A stretch of DNA of 40,066 bases from an uncultured Polaribacter sp. GTDB lineage: Bacteria > Bacteroidota > Bacteroidia > Flavobacteriales > Flavobacteriaceae. Below are positions 25,433 through 34,287 of the stretch, one piece after another. Under the pieces are notes generated by a model. That model was given only the letters and a program-made list of their open reading frames with translations. It was not told the origin of the DNA and searched no databases. The DNA lies in assembly GCA_905480405.1 (NCBI GenBank), contig CAJQQH010000106.1:1-40066 (forward strand). The letters run 5' to 3'. A program made the translations under genes and the position numbers. Each line of letters opens with the position of its first letter. Within the stretch, counting starts at the first letter, position 1.

Positions 25433-26712
25433 CTGTTTAGTTTTTTAAGTTTATTATTTTCAATCATAAATGTAAAAAATATTATAATAGCACTTATAAC
25501 CAAACTTAAGCCGTAAGCATAAATAAACCTGTAAATTATTTCTATATCAGACATTAAAAAAAAGAAAATTACAGACGTTATTGGTACACTTAATTTTATT
25601 AAAAAAGCTTTTTTTAATTGATTATCTCCTAAAAAGTATCTGTAAAAAACCTCTACAACTGCTACACTACCAATAGAAACAATTAGAATAAAAATGAGGT
25701 TATACAAAACATCTAAATTATTTTCTGTTAAACGTAAGTAGGATAAAATAGTTTCTCCTAAAAAATGATATCCAACAATAATAGCAACATAAACCAATAA
25801 AGAAATATAGAAAATTTTAAAAGCAATCTTAGACATTTCTGCTGCTTTCTCCTTTATTAACTTAGAAAAAACAGCAAACATTGGCACAGATAATGAAACG
25901 ATAAGACTATTTGCCAACATTGCTACTTTAAAAGACAAATCGAAAATTGCATACATACCAACATCTGCAACCATTAATATAAATAAATACCTCATAACAG
26001 GCATAATAACACTATTTATAACACCTAAATTTAAAAACCTTAAAGAGCATTTTAAAACATATATAATTTGCTTTCTTCCAACCTTTACAAGTTTTATATC
26101 CGTTTTCATTTTTATATATACAACGTAAAAAACAAATAAAATAGATGTAATTATAAGTGGTGTAATAATATACACCAATACATTATCTGTAAAGAAACTT
26201 AAAATATAAATGGTTAAATACAAAACAGGTGTAAATAATGCTAAACTAAAGTTTACAACGTGCATAAAATAATTAGCCTCTAAAATAGATTTACACAAAT
26301 TATTTAGTAGCATAAAAATTAAAATAAAAAAACCTGTAATTAATAAACAGTATTTTTCTGAACTATTAAGGTTGATATTCTCACCTAACAAATCGACTCC
26401 TATAAAGTTGAGTAAAACAAACACAATACTAATAATCGAAATAATAGTTAGATTAATATAAACTGCAGATGTAATTACTTGATTGGATGTTATTTTTTTA
26501 TCGCCGCTTAATAATACAATTGCTTGTGATAAACCTAAATCTATTAAACTAGAAACACCACTAAATAATAAAGTAAGACTAATTATACCGTATAAGTCTA
26601 ATCCAATTTTCTGAATAATAATTGGTAGTAATAAAAGCGTAACAGAAGACACTGTTAGAATTTTTCCAACAGAAGCAAAAACGTTCTTTTTTAAATAACT
26701 TTTAATATCCAT
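25426..26712 (-). CDS. Wzx-like polysaccharide flippase (MOP superfamily)
   Basis: 428 residues with twelve to fourteen predicted membrane helices and the N-terminal pattern of the MOP/RfbX family: KNVFASVGKILTVSSVTLLL, YGIISLTLLFSGVSSLIDLGLSQAI. It would flip the lipid-linked repeat unit to the periplasm for the Wzy-like polymerase, whose gene overlaps by 7 bp. It is the first convincing gene of the 13-kb polysaccharide run; the 397 bp upstream to the tRNA gene hold only control-like sequence. Confidence 0.9.
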   Translation of the reverse strand: MDIKSYLKKNVFASVGKILTVSSVTLLLLPIIIQKIGLDLYGIISLTLLFSGVSSLIDLGLSQAIVLLSGDKKITSNQVITSAVYINLTIISIISIVFVLLNFIGVDLLGENINLNSSEKYCLLITGFFILIFMLLNNLCKSILEANYFMHVVNFSLALFTPVLYLTIYILSFFTDNVLVYIITPLIITSILFVFYVVYIKMKTDIKLVKVGRKQIIYVLKCSLRFLNLGVINSVIMPVMRYLFILMVADVGMYAIFDLSFKVAMLANSLIVSLSVPMFAVFSKLIKEKAAEMSKIAFKIFYISLLVYVAIIVGYHFLGETILSYLRLTENNLDVLYNLIFILIVSIGSVAVVEVFYRYFLGDNQLKKAFLIKLSVPITSVIFFFLMSDIEIIYRFIYAYGLSLVISAIIIFFTFMIENNKLKKLNRC

Positions 26713-27078
26713 TTAAAACTACATTTTATTAGCAAAAAAAAACTCTCCATTCCTTGCCCCTGATTGTAGCCTTTCAATTGAAAAATAAGAAATAAATGCA
26801 AAAATTTTTATATCTAAAGAACTAATCGTGTTTTTTAAATATATTTCAAAATTTAGATGTTTTTTTTGGGAACAGTCCTGTAGTTTATTAAGTAAAAGTT
26901 TACAAAACAACAGTAAAAAGGCATTATTAAGTACTAGCTTCATATAGGGGGGAATTAGTATTTGTTTAACAATAATAACCTTTTTTTTTTAGTTTTCATA
27001 AGAATACGAACACTTTCTTTAAAAACAACTCATACTTTTATGCTTATTAACTTAAGAAGTAAAATATGGTATAAACAA
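26713..27078 (-). other. Long leader region upstream of the polysaccharide locus
   Basis: No convincing gene lies here. The minus strand could encode 74 residues (26943-26719), but the product has no recognisable features. Seen are a C6 tract at 26945-26950, a GC-richer block CAGGGGCAAGGAATGG at about 26747-26762, and a weak promoter-like pair at 26999-27028. A long untranslated leader would fit processive antitermination of the locus, which is inference only. Confidence 0.4.
26999..27028 (-). promoter_or_regulatory. Weak promoter candidate for the polysaccharide locus
   Basis: Minus strand TTG (27026-27028), 19 bp, then TATTCTTA (26999-27006), which matches TAnnTTTG in six of eight positions. 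The spacing is exact but the -7 element is poor. A start here would leave a leader of about 280 nt before the flippase gene. Confidence 0.3.
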
Positions 27079-27108
27079 AAAAAGCACCTCATAAATGAAG
27101 TGCTTTTT
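27079..27108 (-). terminator. Terminator of tRNA-Asp
   Basis: AAAAAGCAC-C-TCAT, loop AA, ATGA-A-GTGCTTTTT, with one C/A mismatch and a T run on the minus strand. It begins two bases after the tRNA 3' end and separates it from the polysaccharide leader. Confidence 0.85.
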
Positions 27109-27109
27109 G

Positions 27110-27183
27110 CGGTCTGGACGGGACTCGAACCCGCGACCCCCTGCGTGACAGGCAGGTATTCTAACCAGCTGAACTACCAGACC
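27110..27183 (-). tRNA. tRNA-Asp (GTC)
   Basis: 74 nt with a complete cloverleaf: acceptor GGTCTGG/CCAGACC, discriminator G73 (an aspartate identity base), anticodon stem CCTGC/GCAGG around CTGTCAC with anticodon GTC, and T arm GCGGG TTCGAGT CCCGT. The CCA end is not encoded. It has its own promoter and terminator. Confidence 0.98.
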
Positions 27184-27200
27184 GTTGCTTTAAGCGGTTG

Positions 27201-27230
27201 CAAATATACAACGTATTTTTACATTTGCAA
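27201..27230 (-). promoter_or_regulatory. tRNA-Asp promoter
   Basis: Minus strand TTG (27228-27230), 19 bp, TATATTTG (27201-27208): a perfect Bacteroidota promoter. The predicted start near 27194 lies about 10 nt before the tRNA 5' end. The two elements are embedded in an 8-bp inverted repeat TTGCAAAT/ATTTGCAA. Confidence 0.85.
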
Positions 27231-27247
27231 GTATTAATTGTAAAAAT

Positions 27248-28171
27248 TTATTTATTTATTTTTCTGCTAATTAAATAAGATGTCAAAACTTCATTAAACC
27301 CTTTATGAATATCAACAGGTATATAATCTATTTTATACTGTAAGCATTTATTTTTCAACTCCTTAAAATAATTACTAACTATTTTTTTATACTTTTCCTG
27401 TATATTTTCTGCGTAAACATTTACTTCTTCTCCAGTTTCAACATCTACGAATTTCTTAGGTACATTGTCAAAATTAAAGTTAAATTCTGTTTCTCCATCG
27501 TAAGTATGAAACAAAACCACTTCATGTTTGTTGTGTTTTAAATGCCGAAGAGCATCAAATAGCTTACTATCATTTTCTGATGTTTGAAACATATCTGTAA
27601 ATAAAAAAATAAGTGAGCGTCTGTGGATTTTTTCGGCTATCTCATGTAAATATTTATACGTTTCAGTTTTAGCTGTAGTTTTTGAGACTAATAATTGCTC
27701 TAATTGATGTAATAACATCTTTCTATGACGTTCACTTCCTTTTTCTGGAGCATAGTACTCATAAGTATCAGAATAAATACTTAAACCAACCGCATCTCTC
27801 TGTCTTTTTAATATCTCCATTAAAGCTGCAGCTGCAATTGCAGAAAAACCTACCTTATTTAGATTGTCTATAGTTTGCGTTTTTAAAACAGGATAATGCA
27901 TAGATGCAGAATTATCTATGATTAGATGACATCTTAAATTAGTTTCTTCTTCATACTTTTTTGTGTATAATTTTTCGGTCTTTGCAAACAACTTCCAATC
28001 TATATGACGGGTACTTTCTCCTTTATTATACAACTTATGCTCAGAGAATTCTACAGAAAAACCATGAAATGGGCTTTTATGCATACCAGTAATAAAGCCT
28101 TCAACAACTTGTTTTGCTAGTATGTCTAGGTTTTTTATTTCTGATGATTTTACTTCTGATAATTTTATCAT
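27248..28171 (-). CDS. DUF58 domain protein
   Basis: 307 residues covering a DUF58/vWA-like fold. The N-terminal DUF58 signature is FHGFSVEFSEHKLYNKGES with RHIDWKLFAKT; then comes the MIDAS-like LIIDNSASM. DUF58 proteins usually neighbour a MoxR AAA+ ATPase and von Willebrand proteins in Bacteroidota; none of those is in this window, so the gene here stands apart from its usual partners. Cytosolic; role possibly in envelope complex assembly, by family association only. It starts 14 nt after the trxA terminator on the same strand. Confidence 0.9.
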   Translation of the reverse strand: MIKLSEVKSSEIKNLDILAKQVVEGFITGMHKSPFHGFSVEFSEHKLYNKGESTRHIDWKLFAKTEKLYTKKYEEETNLRCHLIIDNSASMHYPVLKTQTIDNLNKVGFSAIAAAALMEILKRQRDAVGLSIYSDTYEYYAPEKGSERHRKMLLHQLEQLLVSKTTAKTETYKYLHEIAEKIHRRSLIFLFTDMFQTSENDSKLFDALRHLKHNKHEVVLFHTYDGETEFNFNFDNVPKKFVDVETGEEVNVYAENIQEKYKKIVSNYFKELKNKCLQYKIDYIPVDIHKGFNEVLTSYLISRKINK

Positions 28172-28184
28172 TCTACCAAAATAA

Positions 28185-28214
28185 AAAAAGGTTTGACGCT
28201 AGCCAAACCTTTTT
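28185..28214 (-). terminator. Terminator between trxA and the DUF58 gene
   Basis: AAAAAGGTTTG and CAAACCTTTTT form an 11-bp stem with an 8-nt loop and a T run on the minus strand. It ends trxA transcripts but is only 14 nt before the DUF58 start codon, so the DUF58 gene depends on read-through or a promoter inside the hairpin/trxA region. Confidence 0.88.
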
Positions 28215-28236
28215 ACTTTATCTTTTATAAATACTA

Positions 28237-28554
28237 CTATATTGCAGCATCAATCTTACCTGCGTAAACATTTTTAGGTGCAACACCTACTTGCTTATCT
28301 ACAACTTCACCATTTTTAAAGATTAAAACTGTTGGAATATTTCTTACACCGTATTTTGCTGCAAATTCTTGATTTGCATCAACATCAACTTTACCTACAA
28401 CAGCTTTACCTTCATATTCAGCATGAATTTCATCTACAATTGGGCCAACCATTCTACAAGGTCCACACCATGCTGCCCAAAAGTCTACTAATACAGGTTT
28501 ATCTGATTTTAATACTAATTCTTCAAAATTTGCGTCTGTTATTTCTAAAGCCAT
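28237..28554 (-). CDS. trxA: Thioredoxin
   Basis: 105 residues, classical thioredoxin fold and length. Active site WCGPC with Cys30 and Cys33, buried Asp24 in VDFWAAW, and the cis-proline loop RNIPTVLIF. No signal peptide, so it is cytosolic: a general disulfide reductant, electron donor for ribonucleotide reductase and for sulfur assimilation enzymes. It is monocistronic by its flanking hairpins (28680-28732 upstream, 28185-28214 downstream). Confidence 0.98.
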   Translation of the reverse strand: MALEITDANFEELVLKSDKPVLVDFWAAWCGPCRMVGPIVDEIHAEYEGKAVVGKVDVDANQEFAAKYGVRNIPTVLIFKNGEVVDKQVGVAPKNVYAGKIDAAI

Positions 28555-28593
28555 TTTATATGTTTTTTAAATATTATTTTTAATTTCTTATTA

Positions 28594-28601
28594 CAAAAGT
28601 A
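28594..28601 (-). promoter_or_regulatory. Candidate trxA -7 element
   Basis: TACTTTTG is an exact TAnnTTTG match 39 bp upstream of the trxA start on the minus strand. There is no TTG at the 19-bp position, so confidence is moderate. Confidence 0.45.
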
Positions 28602-28679
28602 ATCATTTTATTTATTTCCTATAATTCAAAAAAATTACTTTTTCTTATTAGTCTATCAATACTACTTATGCTTACAAAT

Positions 28680-28732
28680 AAAGAATCCATTAAAAAAGCG
28701 ACATCTAGCAGTCTTTTTTTAATGGATTCTTT
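28680..28732 (-). terminator. Long hairpin terminator of the metF transcript
   Basis: AAAGAATCCATTAAAAAA pairs with TTTTTTAATGGATTCTTT (18 bp, no mismatch); the 17-nt loop can add a GAC/GTC helix. It lies 50 nt after the metF stop and ends in an A/T-rich tail on the minus strand. Confidence 0.75.
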
Positions 28733-28782
28733 ATTTAATATTCATCTTTTTACAAGAAACACAGTTTCTATAAAAAATAATT

Positions 28783-29739
28783 CTAAAATAATTCTGATGC
28801 AATCGCCTGTATATTATCGCTTTTACCCATAGAATAGTAATGTAATACAGGAACTCCTGCTGCCAATAACTCTTTAGACTGTTGAATAGCAAACTCAACC
28901 CCAACTTGTCTTACAGCTTTATTGTCTTTACAATTATCTACTGCATCTATTAAATCTTGAGGTAAATCAATTTTAAATACTTGTGGTAATACCTGTAAAT
29001 GTCTTTTAACAGCTAGTGGCTTAATACCTGGAATTATTGGAACAGTAATACCCATTTCTCTAGCAGCTTTTACAAACTCGAAATATTTATTATTATCAAA
29101 AAACATTTGCGTTACCACATAATCTGCTCCTGAATCTACTTTTTCTTTTAAACGCCTTAAGTCGGATACTAAAGATGGTGCTTCCATATGTTTTTCTGGA
29201 TAACCAGCAACACCAACACAAAAGTCTGAATGATGTTCTACATTTACATCATTATGTAAATATTGTCCACGATTTAAATTAGCAATTTGATTTACCAAAT
29301 CACTTGCAAATGCATTCCCTCCTTTTGCTGCTTTAAAATAAGCTTCATCTTTCATAGAGTCTCCTCTTAAAGCCATAACATTATCCAATCCTAAGTAATG
29401 ACAATCTACCAAAACATATTCTGTTTCTTCTTTTGTAAAACCTCCACACAGTAAATGCGGAATTGCATCTACCTGATATTTATGCATAATAGAGGCACAA
29501 ATACCCACAGTACCGGGTCGCATTCTAGTTATCTTCTTATCTAACAGTCCGTTTCCTTTCTCTAAATAAACATACTCTTCTCTAGAGGTTGTTACATCTA
29601 TAAAAGGTGGTTTAAATTCCATTAATGGATCTATATTATTATATAAATCTTGAATGTTTTTTCCTTTTTGTGGTGGTATTACTTCAAAAGAAAACAACGT
29701 TTTTCCGTTGGCATTTTTTATGTGATCTGTAACTTTCAT
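28783..29739 (-). CDS. metF: 5,10-Methylenetetrahydrofolate reductase
   Basis: 318 residues, bacterial MetF length. The N-terminal FSFEVIPPQKG, catalytic-acid region DVTTSREEY, HLLCGGFTKEE, LDNVMALRGD and the flavin/NADH segment TQMFFDNNKYFEFV with GIKPL are all in place. It makes 5-methyl-THF, the methyl donor used by MetH, whose genes lie upstream on the same strand. A 297-bp gap with a possible 28-codon ORF separates it from the metH operon, so it may or may not share the SAM riboswitch transcript. Confidence 0.97.
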   Translation of the reverse strand: MKVTDHIKNANGKTLFSFEVIPPQKGKNIQDLYNNIDPLMEFKPPFIDVTTSREEYVYLEKGNGLLDKKITRMRPGTVGICASIMHKYQVDAIPHLLCGGFTKEETEYVLVDCHYLGLDNVMALRGDSMKDEAYFKAAKGGNAFASDLVNQIANLNRGQYLHNDVNVEHHSDFCVGVAGYPEKHMEAPSLVSDLRRLKEKVDSGADYVVTQMFFDNNKYFEFVKAAREMGITVPIIPGIKPLAVKRHLQVLPQVFKIDLPQDLIDAVDNCKDNKAVRQVGVEFAIQQSKELLAAGVPVLHYYSMGKSDNIQAIASELF

Positions 29740-29761
29740 TTATGCTGAATTATTTCAGTAT

Positions 29762-29848
29762 TTAATAGAAATAAGCAACAACTAATGCAGTAATAGATAA
29801 CAATAAAAATTGTAGAAGAAATTTTAATTCTATTCTATATTTTTTCAT
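29762..29848 (-). CDS. Possible 28-residue membrane mini-protein upstream of metF
   Basis: ATG at 29848 to TAA at 29762. It starts MKKYRIELKF and continues as a hydrophobic stretch LLQFLLLSITALVVAYFY, i.e. a basic N-terminus and one membrane helix. It ends 22 bp before metF. There is no homology that I recognise, and short hydrophobic ORFs are common in AT-rich DNA, so coding is uncertain. Confidence 0.4.
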   Translation of the reverse strand: MKKYRIELKFLLQFLLLSITALVVAYFY

Positions 29849-30035
29849 CTTATAAACTTTCTGCAAAAATGTGCTTTCTTATAATATTATATATTAGTTT
29901 AAATCTAACAAATAGTTAATTTAAAGTTTTACTCTCTTTTTGTATGTATCCTTTCAGTCTGTTATTTATACTTAATCATATCTTCTAAATAAGGATAAGA
30001 GTTTAGACAGACATCAAAAAAACCAATCTTAAAAG

Positions 30036-30272
30036 CTACGCATTAAGCAACTTTTTTACATCTTCAAAATCTTCTTTATATTCCCAATAAATCCACCTTC
30101 CATCAACATAATCTGTTAAGATATATTTATCACTTAAAGATTTAATTCTCGAAACTGCAATTAGTTTCTTAGCAAAGTTATCGGCAGGAATGTGTACTAT
30201 TTTCTCGTTATTATTTTTGTCATAACCATGAGAAATAATATAACTTCCTAAATGTAATTCTATAAAATCCAT
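30036..30272 (-). CDS. Small conserved-looking protein of unknown function in the metH operon
   Basis: 78 residues with mixed charge and no membrane segment: LHLGSYIISHGYDKNNNEKIVHIP near the N-terminus and VDGRWIYWEYKEDFEDVKKLL near the C-terminus. The codon usage is like the neighbours and it starts 3 bp after the metH stop, so it is probably expressed with MetH. I do not recognise the family; the short beta-rich pattern could be a small binding domain. Confidence 0.65.
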   Translation of the reverse strand: MDFIELHLGSYIISHGYDKNNNEKIVHIPADNFAKKLIAVSRIKSLSDKYILTDYVDGRWIYWEYKEDFEDVKKLLNA

Positions 30273-30275
30273 ATT

Positions 30276-32951
30276 CTATTGATCTGCTATGTTAGGATGT
30301 AACCATTTTCTAGCTTTTTCTTTTTTAATTCCTTTTCGTTCTGAATAATCTGTAATTTGATCATCCGTAACTTTACCTAAACCAAAATATTTTGCTTCTT
30401 TATTTGCAAAATAATAACCAGAAACTGCTGCTGCTGGCCACATTGCTAAACTCTCTGTAAGCACAACACCTATATTTTCTTCAACCTTTAACAAATCCCA
30501 AATCGTTTCTTTTTCTAAATGATCTGGACATGCAGGATAACCAGGTGCTGGTCTAATACCCTTGTAACTTTCTTTAATTAAATCATCATTAGATAACGTT
30601 TCTTCTGCATCATAACCCCAACGCTTTGTTCTAATCTGTTTATGTAAATACTCTGCAAAAGCCTCTGCAAAACGATCTGCAATTGCTTGCGCCATAATTC
30701 CGTTATAATCATCTTCTTTAGACCTGTAACTATCCGCTAATTCTTGTGCCCCAAAAATAGCTACACAAAATGCACCCATATAATCTGTTTTACCAGTTTC
30801 TTTTGGCGCAATAAAATCTGCTAATGCATGATTCGGAATTCCTTCTCTTTTCTTTAATTGTTGGCGTAAAGTTCTAAAAATAAATTCTTCTCCTCCTTTT
30901 TTACGAACAGAAATATCATCTTCATTAATAGAATTTGCTTCAAACAAACCAAAAACTGCCTTTGGTTTAAAAGATTGATTAGCTATAATTTCTTTAATCA
31001 TTGTTTGCGCCTCTTCGTACATAATGGATGCTTGTTCACCAACCACTTCATCTGTTAAAATATCAGGAAATTTACCATGTAAATCCCAACTTCTAAAAAA
31101 CGGACTCCAATCTATAAAAGGCACTAATTCTTTTAAGCTTAATTGTTCTAAAGTCTGAATTCCTAATTCTTTAGGTTTTACAATTTCAGAAGTATTCCAA
31201 TCAATTTTATATTTACGTTTACGAGCTTCATCAATAGAAATATATGATTTTTCTTTACCACGTTTTAAAAACTTGGTTCTAAACTCATCATAATCTTTCT
31301 TTAATTTAGCAACATATTCGTGCGATGTTTTCTTATTTAATAAATCTCCAACAACAGTTACTGCTCTAGAGGCGTCATTAACATGAACAACTGCATTTTT
31401 GTATTGTGTATCAATCTTAACAGCTGTGTGTGCTTTAGATGTTGTCGCGCCACCAATTAACAATGGTAACACAAAATTTTGACGCTCCATTTCTTTAGCT
31501 AAATACACCATTTCATCTAAAGATGGCGTAATTAATCCTGATAAACCAATTGCGTCTACATTTTCTCTTTTTGCAGCTTCAATGATTTTTTCTGGCGGAA
31601 CCATTACACCTAAATCTACAATTTCGTAATTATTACAACCTAAAACAACGCTTACAATATTTTTACCAATATCGTGTACATCACCTTTTACAGTTGCCAT
31701 TAAAATTTTACCTAATGCTTTCTGTTCTTCTCCTTTTTCTTCTTCAATAAACGGATTTAAATAACCAACCGCTTTTTTCATTACACGAGCAGATTTCACT
31801 ACTTGAGGCAAAAACATTTTTCCTGCTCCAAATAAATCTCCAACAACATTCATACCTGCCATTAAGTTACCCTCTATAACTTCAATTGGTTTTTCTGCGT
31901 GTTGCCTTGCTTCTTCTACATCTTCAATAATAAAAGCATCGATACCTTTTACCAATGCATGTGTAATTCTATCTTGTAATGGGTTTTCTCTCCAAGATAA
32001 ATCGACACCTTTTTCTTTCTTAGAGCCTTTTACAGATTCCGCAAAATCCAATAAACGTTCTGTAGCATCCTCTCTTCTATCTAAAATTACATCTTCTATA
32101 TGTTCTAATAAATCTTTAGGAATATCATCATAAACCTCCAATAAAGCAGGGTTTACAATTCCCATATTCATACCAGCTTGTATTGCATAATATAAAAATA
32201 CAGAATGCATTGCTTCTCTAACTCCATTATTTCCTCTAAAAGAAAAAGATACATTACTTACACCTCCACTTACAGACACATTTTCTAGGTTTTCTCTTAC
32301 CCATCTTGTTGCTTCAATAAAATCGATTGCATTTTTTCTGTGCTCATCCATTCCTGTAGCAACAGGAAATATATTTAAATCGAAAATAATATCCTCACTA
32401 GGAAAACCAACCTTGTTTACCAAAATATCATAAGAACGTTGTGCTATCTCGATCCTACGCTGATAATTATCTGCTTGTCCAACCTCATCAAAAGCCATTA
32501 CAATTACTGCTGCACCGTATTGTTTTACTAGTTTGGCTTCTTTTATAAATTTTTCTTCTCCTTCTTTAAGTGATATAGAATTTACTACACATTTACCTTG
32601 TACAACTTGTAAACCAGCTTCAATAATTTCCCATTTAGAACTGTCAATCATCATAGGAACTCTACAAATATCTGGTTCTGCTGCTATTAAATTTAAAAAA
32701 CGAACCATTGCTTCTTTTCCATCTAGAAGACCATCATCCATATTAATATCTACAATTTGCGCGCCTCCATCTACTTGGTGACGTGCAATTGCTAAAGCTT
32801 CATCAAACTTTTCTTCTTTTATTAATCGTAAAAATTTACGAGAACCAGCTACGTTTGTACGTTCACCAACATTAATAAAGTTGCTGTTTTCATTCAAGAT
32901 TAGAGGTTCTAATCCTGATAAACGCATATATTTTGTTTGTTTTATCTTCAT
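30276..32951 (-). CDS. metH: Methionine synthase, folate/cobalamin/activation chain of a split MetH
   Basis: 891 residues. Pterin-binding domain ([16 protein letters not shown] from about 26, and [11 protein letters not shown]), cobalamin cap and B12 domain with lower axial His426 in DVHDIGKN and [13 protein letters not shown], then the AdoMet activation domain with [12 protein letters not shown]. The homocysteine-binding N-terminal domain is a separate gene (33242-34240). 332 plus 426 gives 758, matching His759 of the single-chain E. coli enzyme. It transfers methyl from 5-methyl-THF through cobalamin to homocysteine. It overlaps the preceding small gene by one base (TAATG). Confidence 0.97.
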   Translation of the reverse strand: MKIKQTKYMRLSGLEPLILNENSNFINVGERTNVAGSRKFLRLIKEEKFDEALAIARHQVDGGAQIVDINMDDGLLDGKEAMVRFLNLIAAEPDICRVPMMIDSSKWEIIEAGLQVVQGKCVVNSISLKEGEEKFIKEAKLVKQYGAAVIVMAFDEVGQADNYQRRIEIAQRSYDILVNKVGFPSEDIIFDLNIFPVATGMDEHRKNAIDFIEATRWVRENLENVSVSGGVSNVSFSFRGNNGVREAMHSVFLYYAIQAGMNMGIVNPALLEVYDDIPKDLLEHIEDVILDRREDATERLLDFAESVKGSKKEKGVDLSWRENPLQDRITHALVKGIDAFIIEDVEEARQHAEKPIEVIEGNLMAGMNVVGDLFGAGKMFLPQVVKSARVMKKAVGYLNPFIEEEKGEEQKALGKILMATVKGDVHDIGKNIVSVVLGCNNYEIVDLGVMVPPEKIIEAAKRENVDAIGLSGLITPSLDEMVYLAKEMERQNFVLPLLIGGATTSKAHTAVKIDTQYKNAVVHVNDASRAVTVVGDLLNKKTSHEYVAKLKKDYDEFRTKFLKRGKEKSYISIDEARKRKYKIDWNTSEIVKPKELGIQTLEQLSLKELVPFIDWSPFFRSWDLHGKFPDILTDEVVGEQASIMYEEAQTMIKEIIANQSFKPKAVFGLFEANSINEDDISVRKKGGEEFIFRTLRQQLKKREGIPNHALADFIAPKETGKTDYMGAFCVAIFGAQELADSYRSKEDDYNGIMAQAIADRFAEAFAEYLHKQIRTKRWGYDAEETLSNDDLIKESYKGIRPAPGYPACPDHLEKETIWDLLKVEENIGVVLTESLAMWPAAAVSGYYFANKEAKYFGLGKVTDDQITDYSERKGIKKEKARKWLHPNIADQ

Positions 32952-33232
32952 TACTTATAATGTTCTACTATTGGAAAAGGTTCATAAAAATGATGTAATA
33001 ACTTTTTCCATTGTTGATATTCATCAGACTTTCTAAATCCGACTTCATGATCTTTTATTGTTTGCCAATTAACTAATAAAATATATTTATCTTCTTGCTC
33101 AATACACTTCTTTAATTGATGAGAAATGTATCCTTTCATAGAAGAAATAATCATCTCAGCTTTCTTGAAATTAATTTCAAAATCGTCAGAAAGACCTTTT
33201 TTAATATTTAAAATAGCTACTTCTAAAATCAT
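32951..33232 (-). CDS. ABM-fold (antibiotic biosynthesis monooxygenase-like) small protein between the metH halves
   Basis: 93 residues, the size of one ferredoxin-like ABM/Dabb domain: [43 protein letters not shown] and [24 protein letters not shown]. The W plus DHxxxFRxSxxYxxW pattern is that of ABM proteins, which include heme-degrading and quinol mono-oxygenases and many of unknown role. It is 9 bp after the homocysteine-binding MetH gene and shares TAATG with the second MetH gene, so it is translated with them. A role with methionine synthase is an inference from position. Confidence 0.85.
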   Translation of the reverse strand: MILEVAILNIKKGLSDDFEINFKKAEMIISSMKGYISHQLKKCIEQEDKYILLVNWQTIKDHEVGFRKSDEYQQWKKLLHHFYEPFPIVEHYK

Positions 33233-33241
33233 ATATAAAGT

Positions 33242-34240
33242 CTAAACGTTTTCGGTTTGACGTGGTTTATATTTAGCTGCAATATTTGCAATTACACTAA
33301 TATGAGCAGGACTTGTACCACAACAACCTCCAATAATATTAATTAAATCTTTCTTTAAATATTCTTCAATCTGCTCTCCCATTTCTTCCGGTGTTTCATC
33401 ATATTCTCCAAAAGCGTTCGGTAATCCTGCATTTGGATGCGCAGAAATTCCGAAATTAGTTTTATTAGCAATTGCCTCTAAATGTGGCTGCAATAAATTA
33501 GCTCCTAAAGCACAATTAAAACCAACTGTTAATAATGGAATGTGAGATACAGAAATTAAAAAAGCTTCAGCTGTTTGACCAGATAAGGTTCTTCCTGAAG
33601 CATCCGTTATAGTTCCACTTAACATTGTTGGAATTTCTATACCTCTTTCATCTTTCACCTCTTCAATAGCAAATAAAGCCGCTTTTGCGTTTAAAGTGTC
33701 AAATACTGTTTCTACTAATAACAAATCTACACCACCATCAATTAAAGCCTCTGTTTGTTGTTTATAAGCAATACGTAATTCATCAAAAGTAACCGCTCTA
33801 TAACCAGGATCATTTACATCTGGAGACATACTAGCTGTTCTGTTTGTAGGACCAATTGAACCGGCTACAAAACGAGGTTTATGCGGTTCACGAGCAGTAA
33901 AATCATCAGCAACTTCTTTTGCTATTTTTGCAGATTGATAATTTAACTCATAAACCAAATCTTCCATTTGGTAATCTGCCATAGCAATTGTAGTACCAGA
34001 AAAAGTGTTTGTTTCTACAATATCTGCTCCAGCTTCAAAATATTTTCCATGAATAGTTTTTATCGCCTCTGGTTGAGTAATCGATAATAAATCGTTATTT
34101 CCTTGGAGCGGTGTAGGATAATCTTTAAAGCGCTCTCCTCTAAAATCTTCTTCAGAAAACTTATATGCTTGTAACATTGTACCCATTGCACCATCTAGCA
34201 CAAGAATTCTTTTTTTTATTTCTTTGGTAATATTTGACAT
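33242..34240 (-). CDS. metH: Methionine synthase, homocysteine-binding chain of a split MetH
   Basis: 332 residues, homocysteine methyltransferase barrel: [23 protein letters not shown] at the N-terminus and three zinc cysteines, Cys243 (VGFNCALGA) and Cys306/Cys307 (GGCCGTSP). These match Cys247, Cys310 and Cys311 of E. coli MetH. It binds and activates homocysteine for methylation by the cobalamin chain encoded downstream. The start at 34240 is three nucleotides after a small hairpin of the riboswitch leader. First gene of the SAM-riboswitch operon. Confidence 0.96.
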   Translation of the reverse strand: MSNITKEIKKRILVLDGAMGTMLQAYKFSEEDFRGERFKDYPTPLQGNNDLLSITQPEAIKTIHGKYFEAGADIVETNTFSGTTIAMADYQMEDLVYELNYQSAKIAKEVADDFTAREPHKPRFVAGSIGPTNRTASMSPDVNDPGYRAVTFDELRIAYKQQTEALIDGGVDLLLVETVFDTLNAKAALFAIEEVKDERGIEIPTMLSGTITDASGRTLSGQTAEAFLISVSHIPLLTVGFNCALGANLLQPHLEAIANKTNFGISAHPNAGLPNAFGEYDETPEEMGEQIEEYLKKDLINIIGGCCGTSPAHISVIANIAAKYKPRQTENV

Positions 34241-34243
34241 TGT

Positions 34244-34259
34244 TTGATATTATTATCAA
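34244..34259 (-). promoter_or_regulatory. Start-proximal hairpin of the SAM riboswitch expression platform
   Basis: Minus strand TTGATA-ATAA-TATCAA, a 6-bp stem ending three nt before the metH start codon. The 3' half can also compete with UUGAUA just upstream of P1 (34407-34412), so it may form part of the switch. No T run follows, which points to translation rather than termination control. Function is inferred. Confidence 0.4.
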
Positions 34260-34287
34260 TATGTCATCAGGAAAAGTTTTTTTCGCT

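Noticed and set aside
26719..26943. A 74-codon minus-strand ORF upstream of the flippase gene
   Set aside because: The product has no recognisable domain, has runs typical of translated AT-rich DNA, and overlaps control-like sequence. I treat the stretch as leader.
26962..27237. A plus-strand ORF of 91 codons
   Set aside because: It is the antisense of the tRNA-Asp gene with its promoter and terminator.
29762..29848. The YFY end of the metF-proximal ORF as a second amino-acid attenuator
   Set aside because: There is no run of one regulatory amino acid and no terminator hairpin between the ORF and metF.
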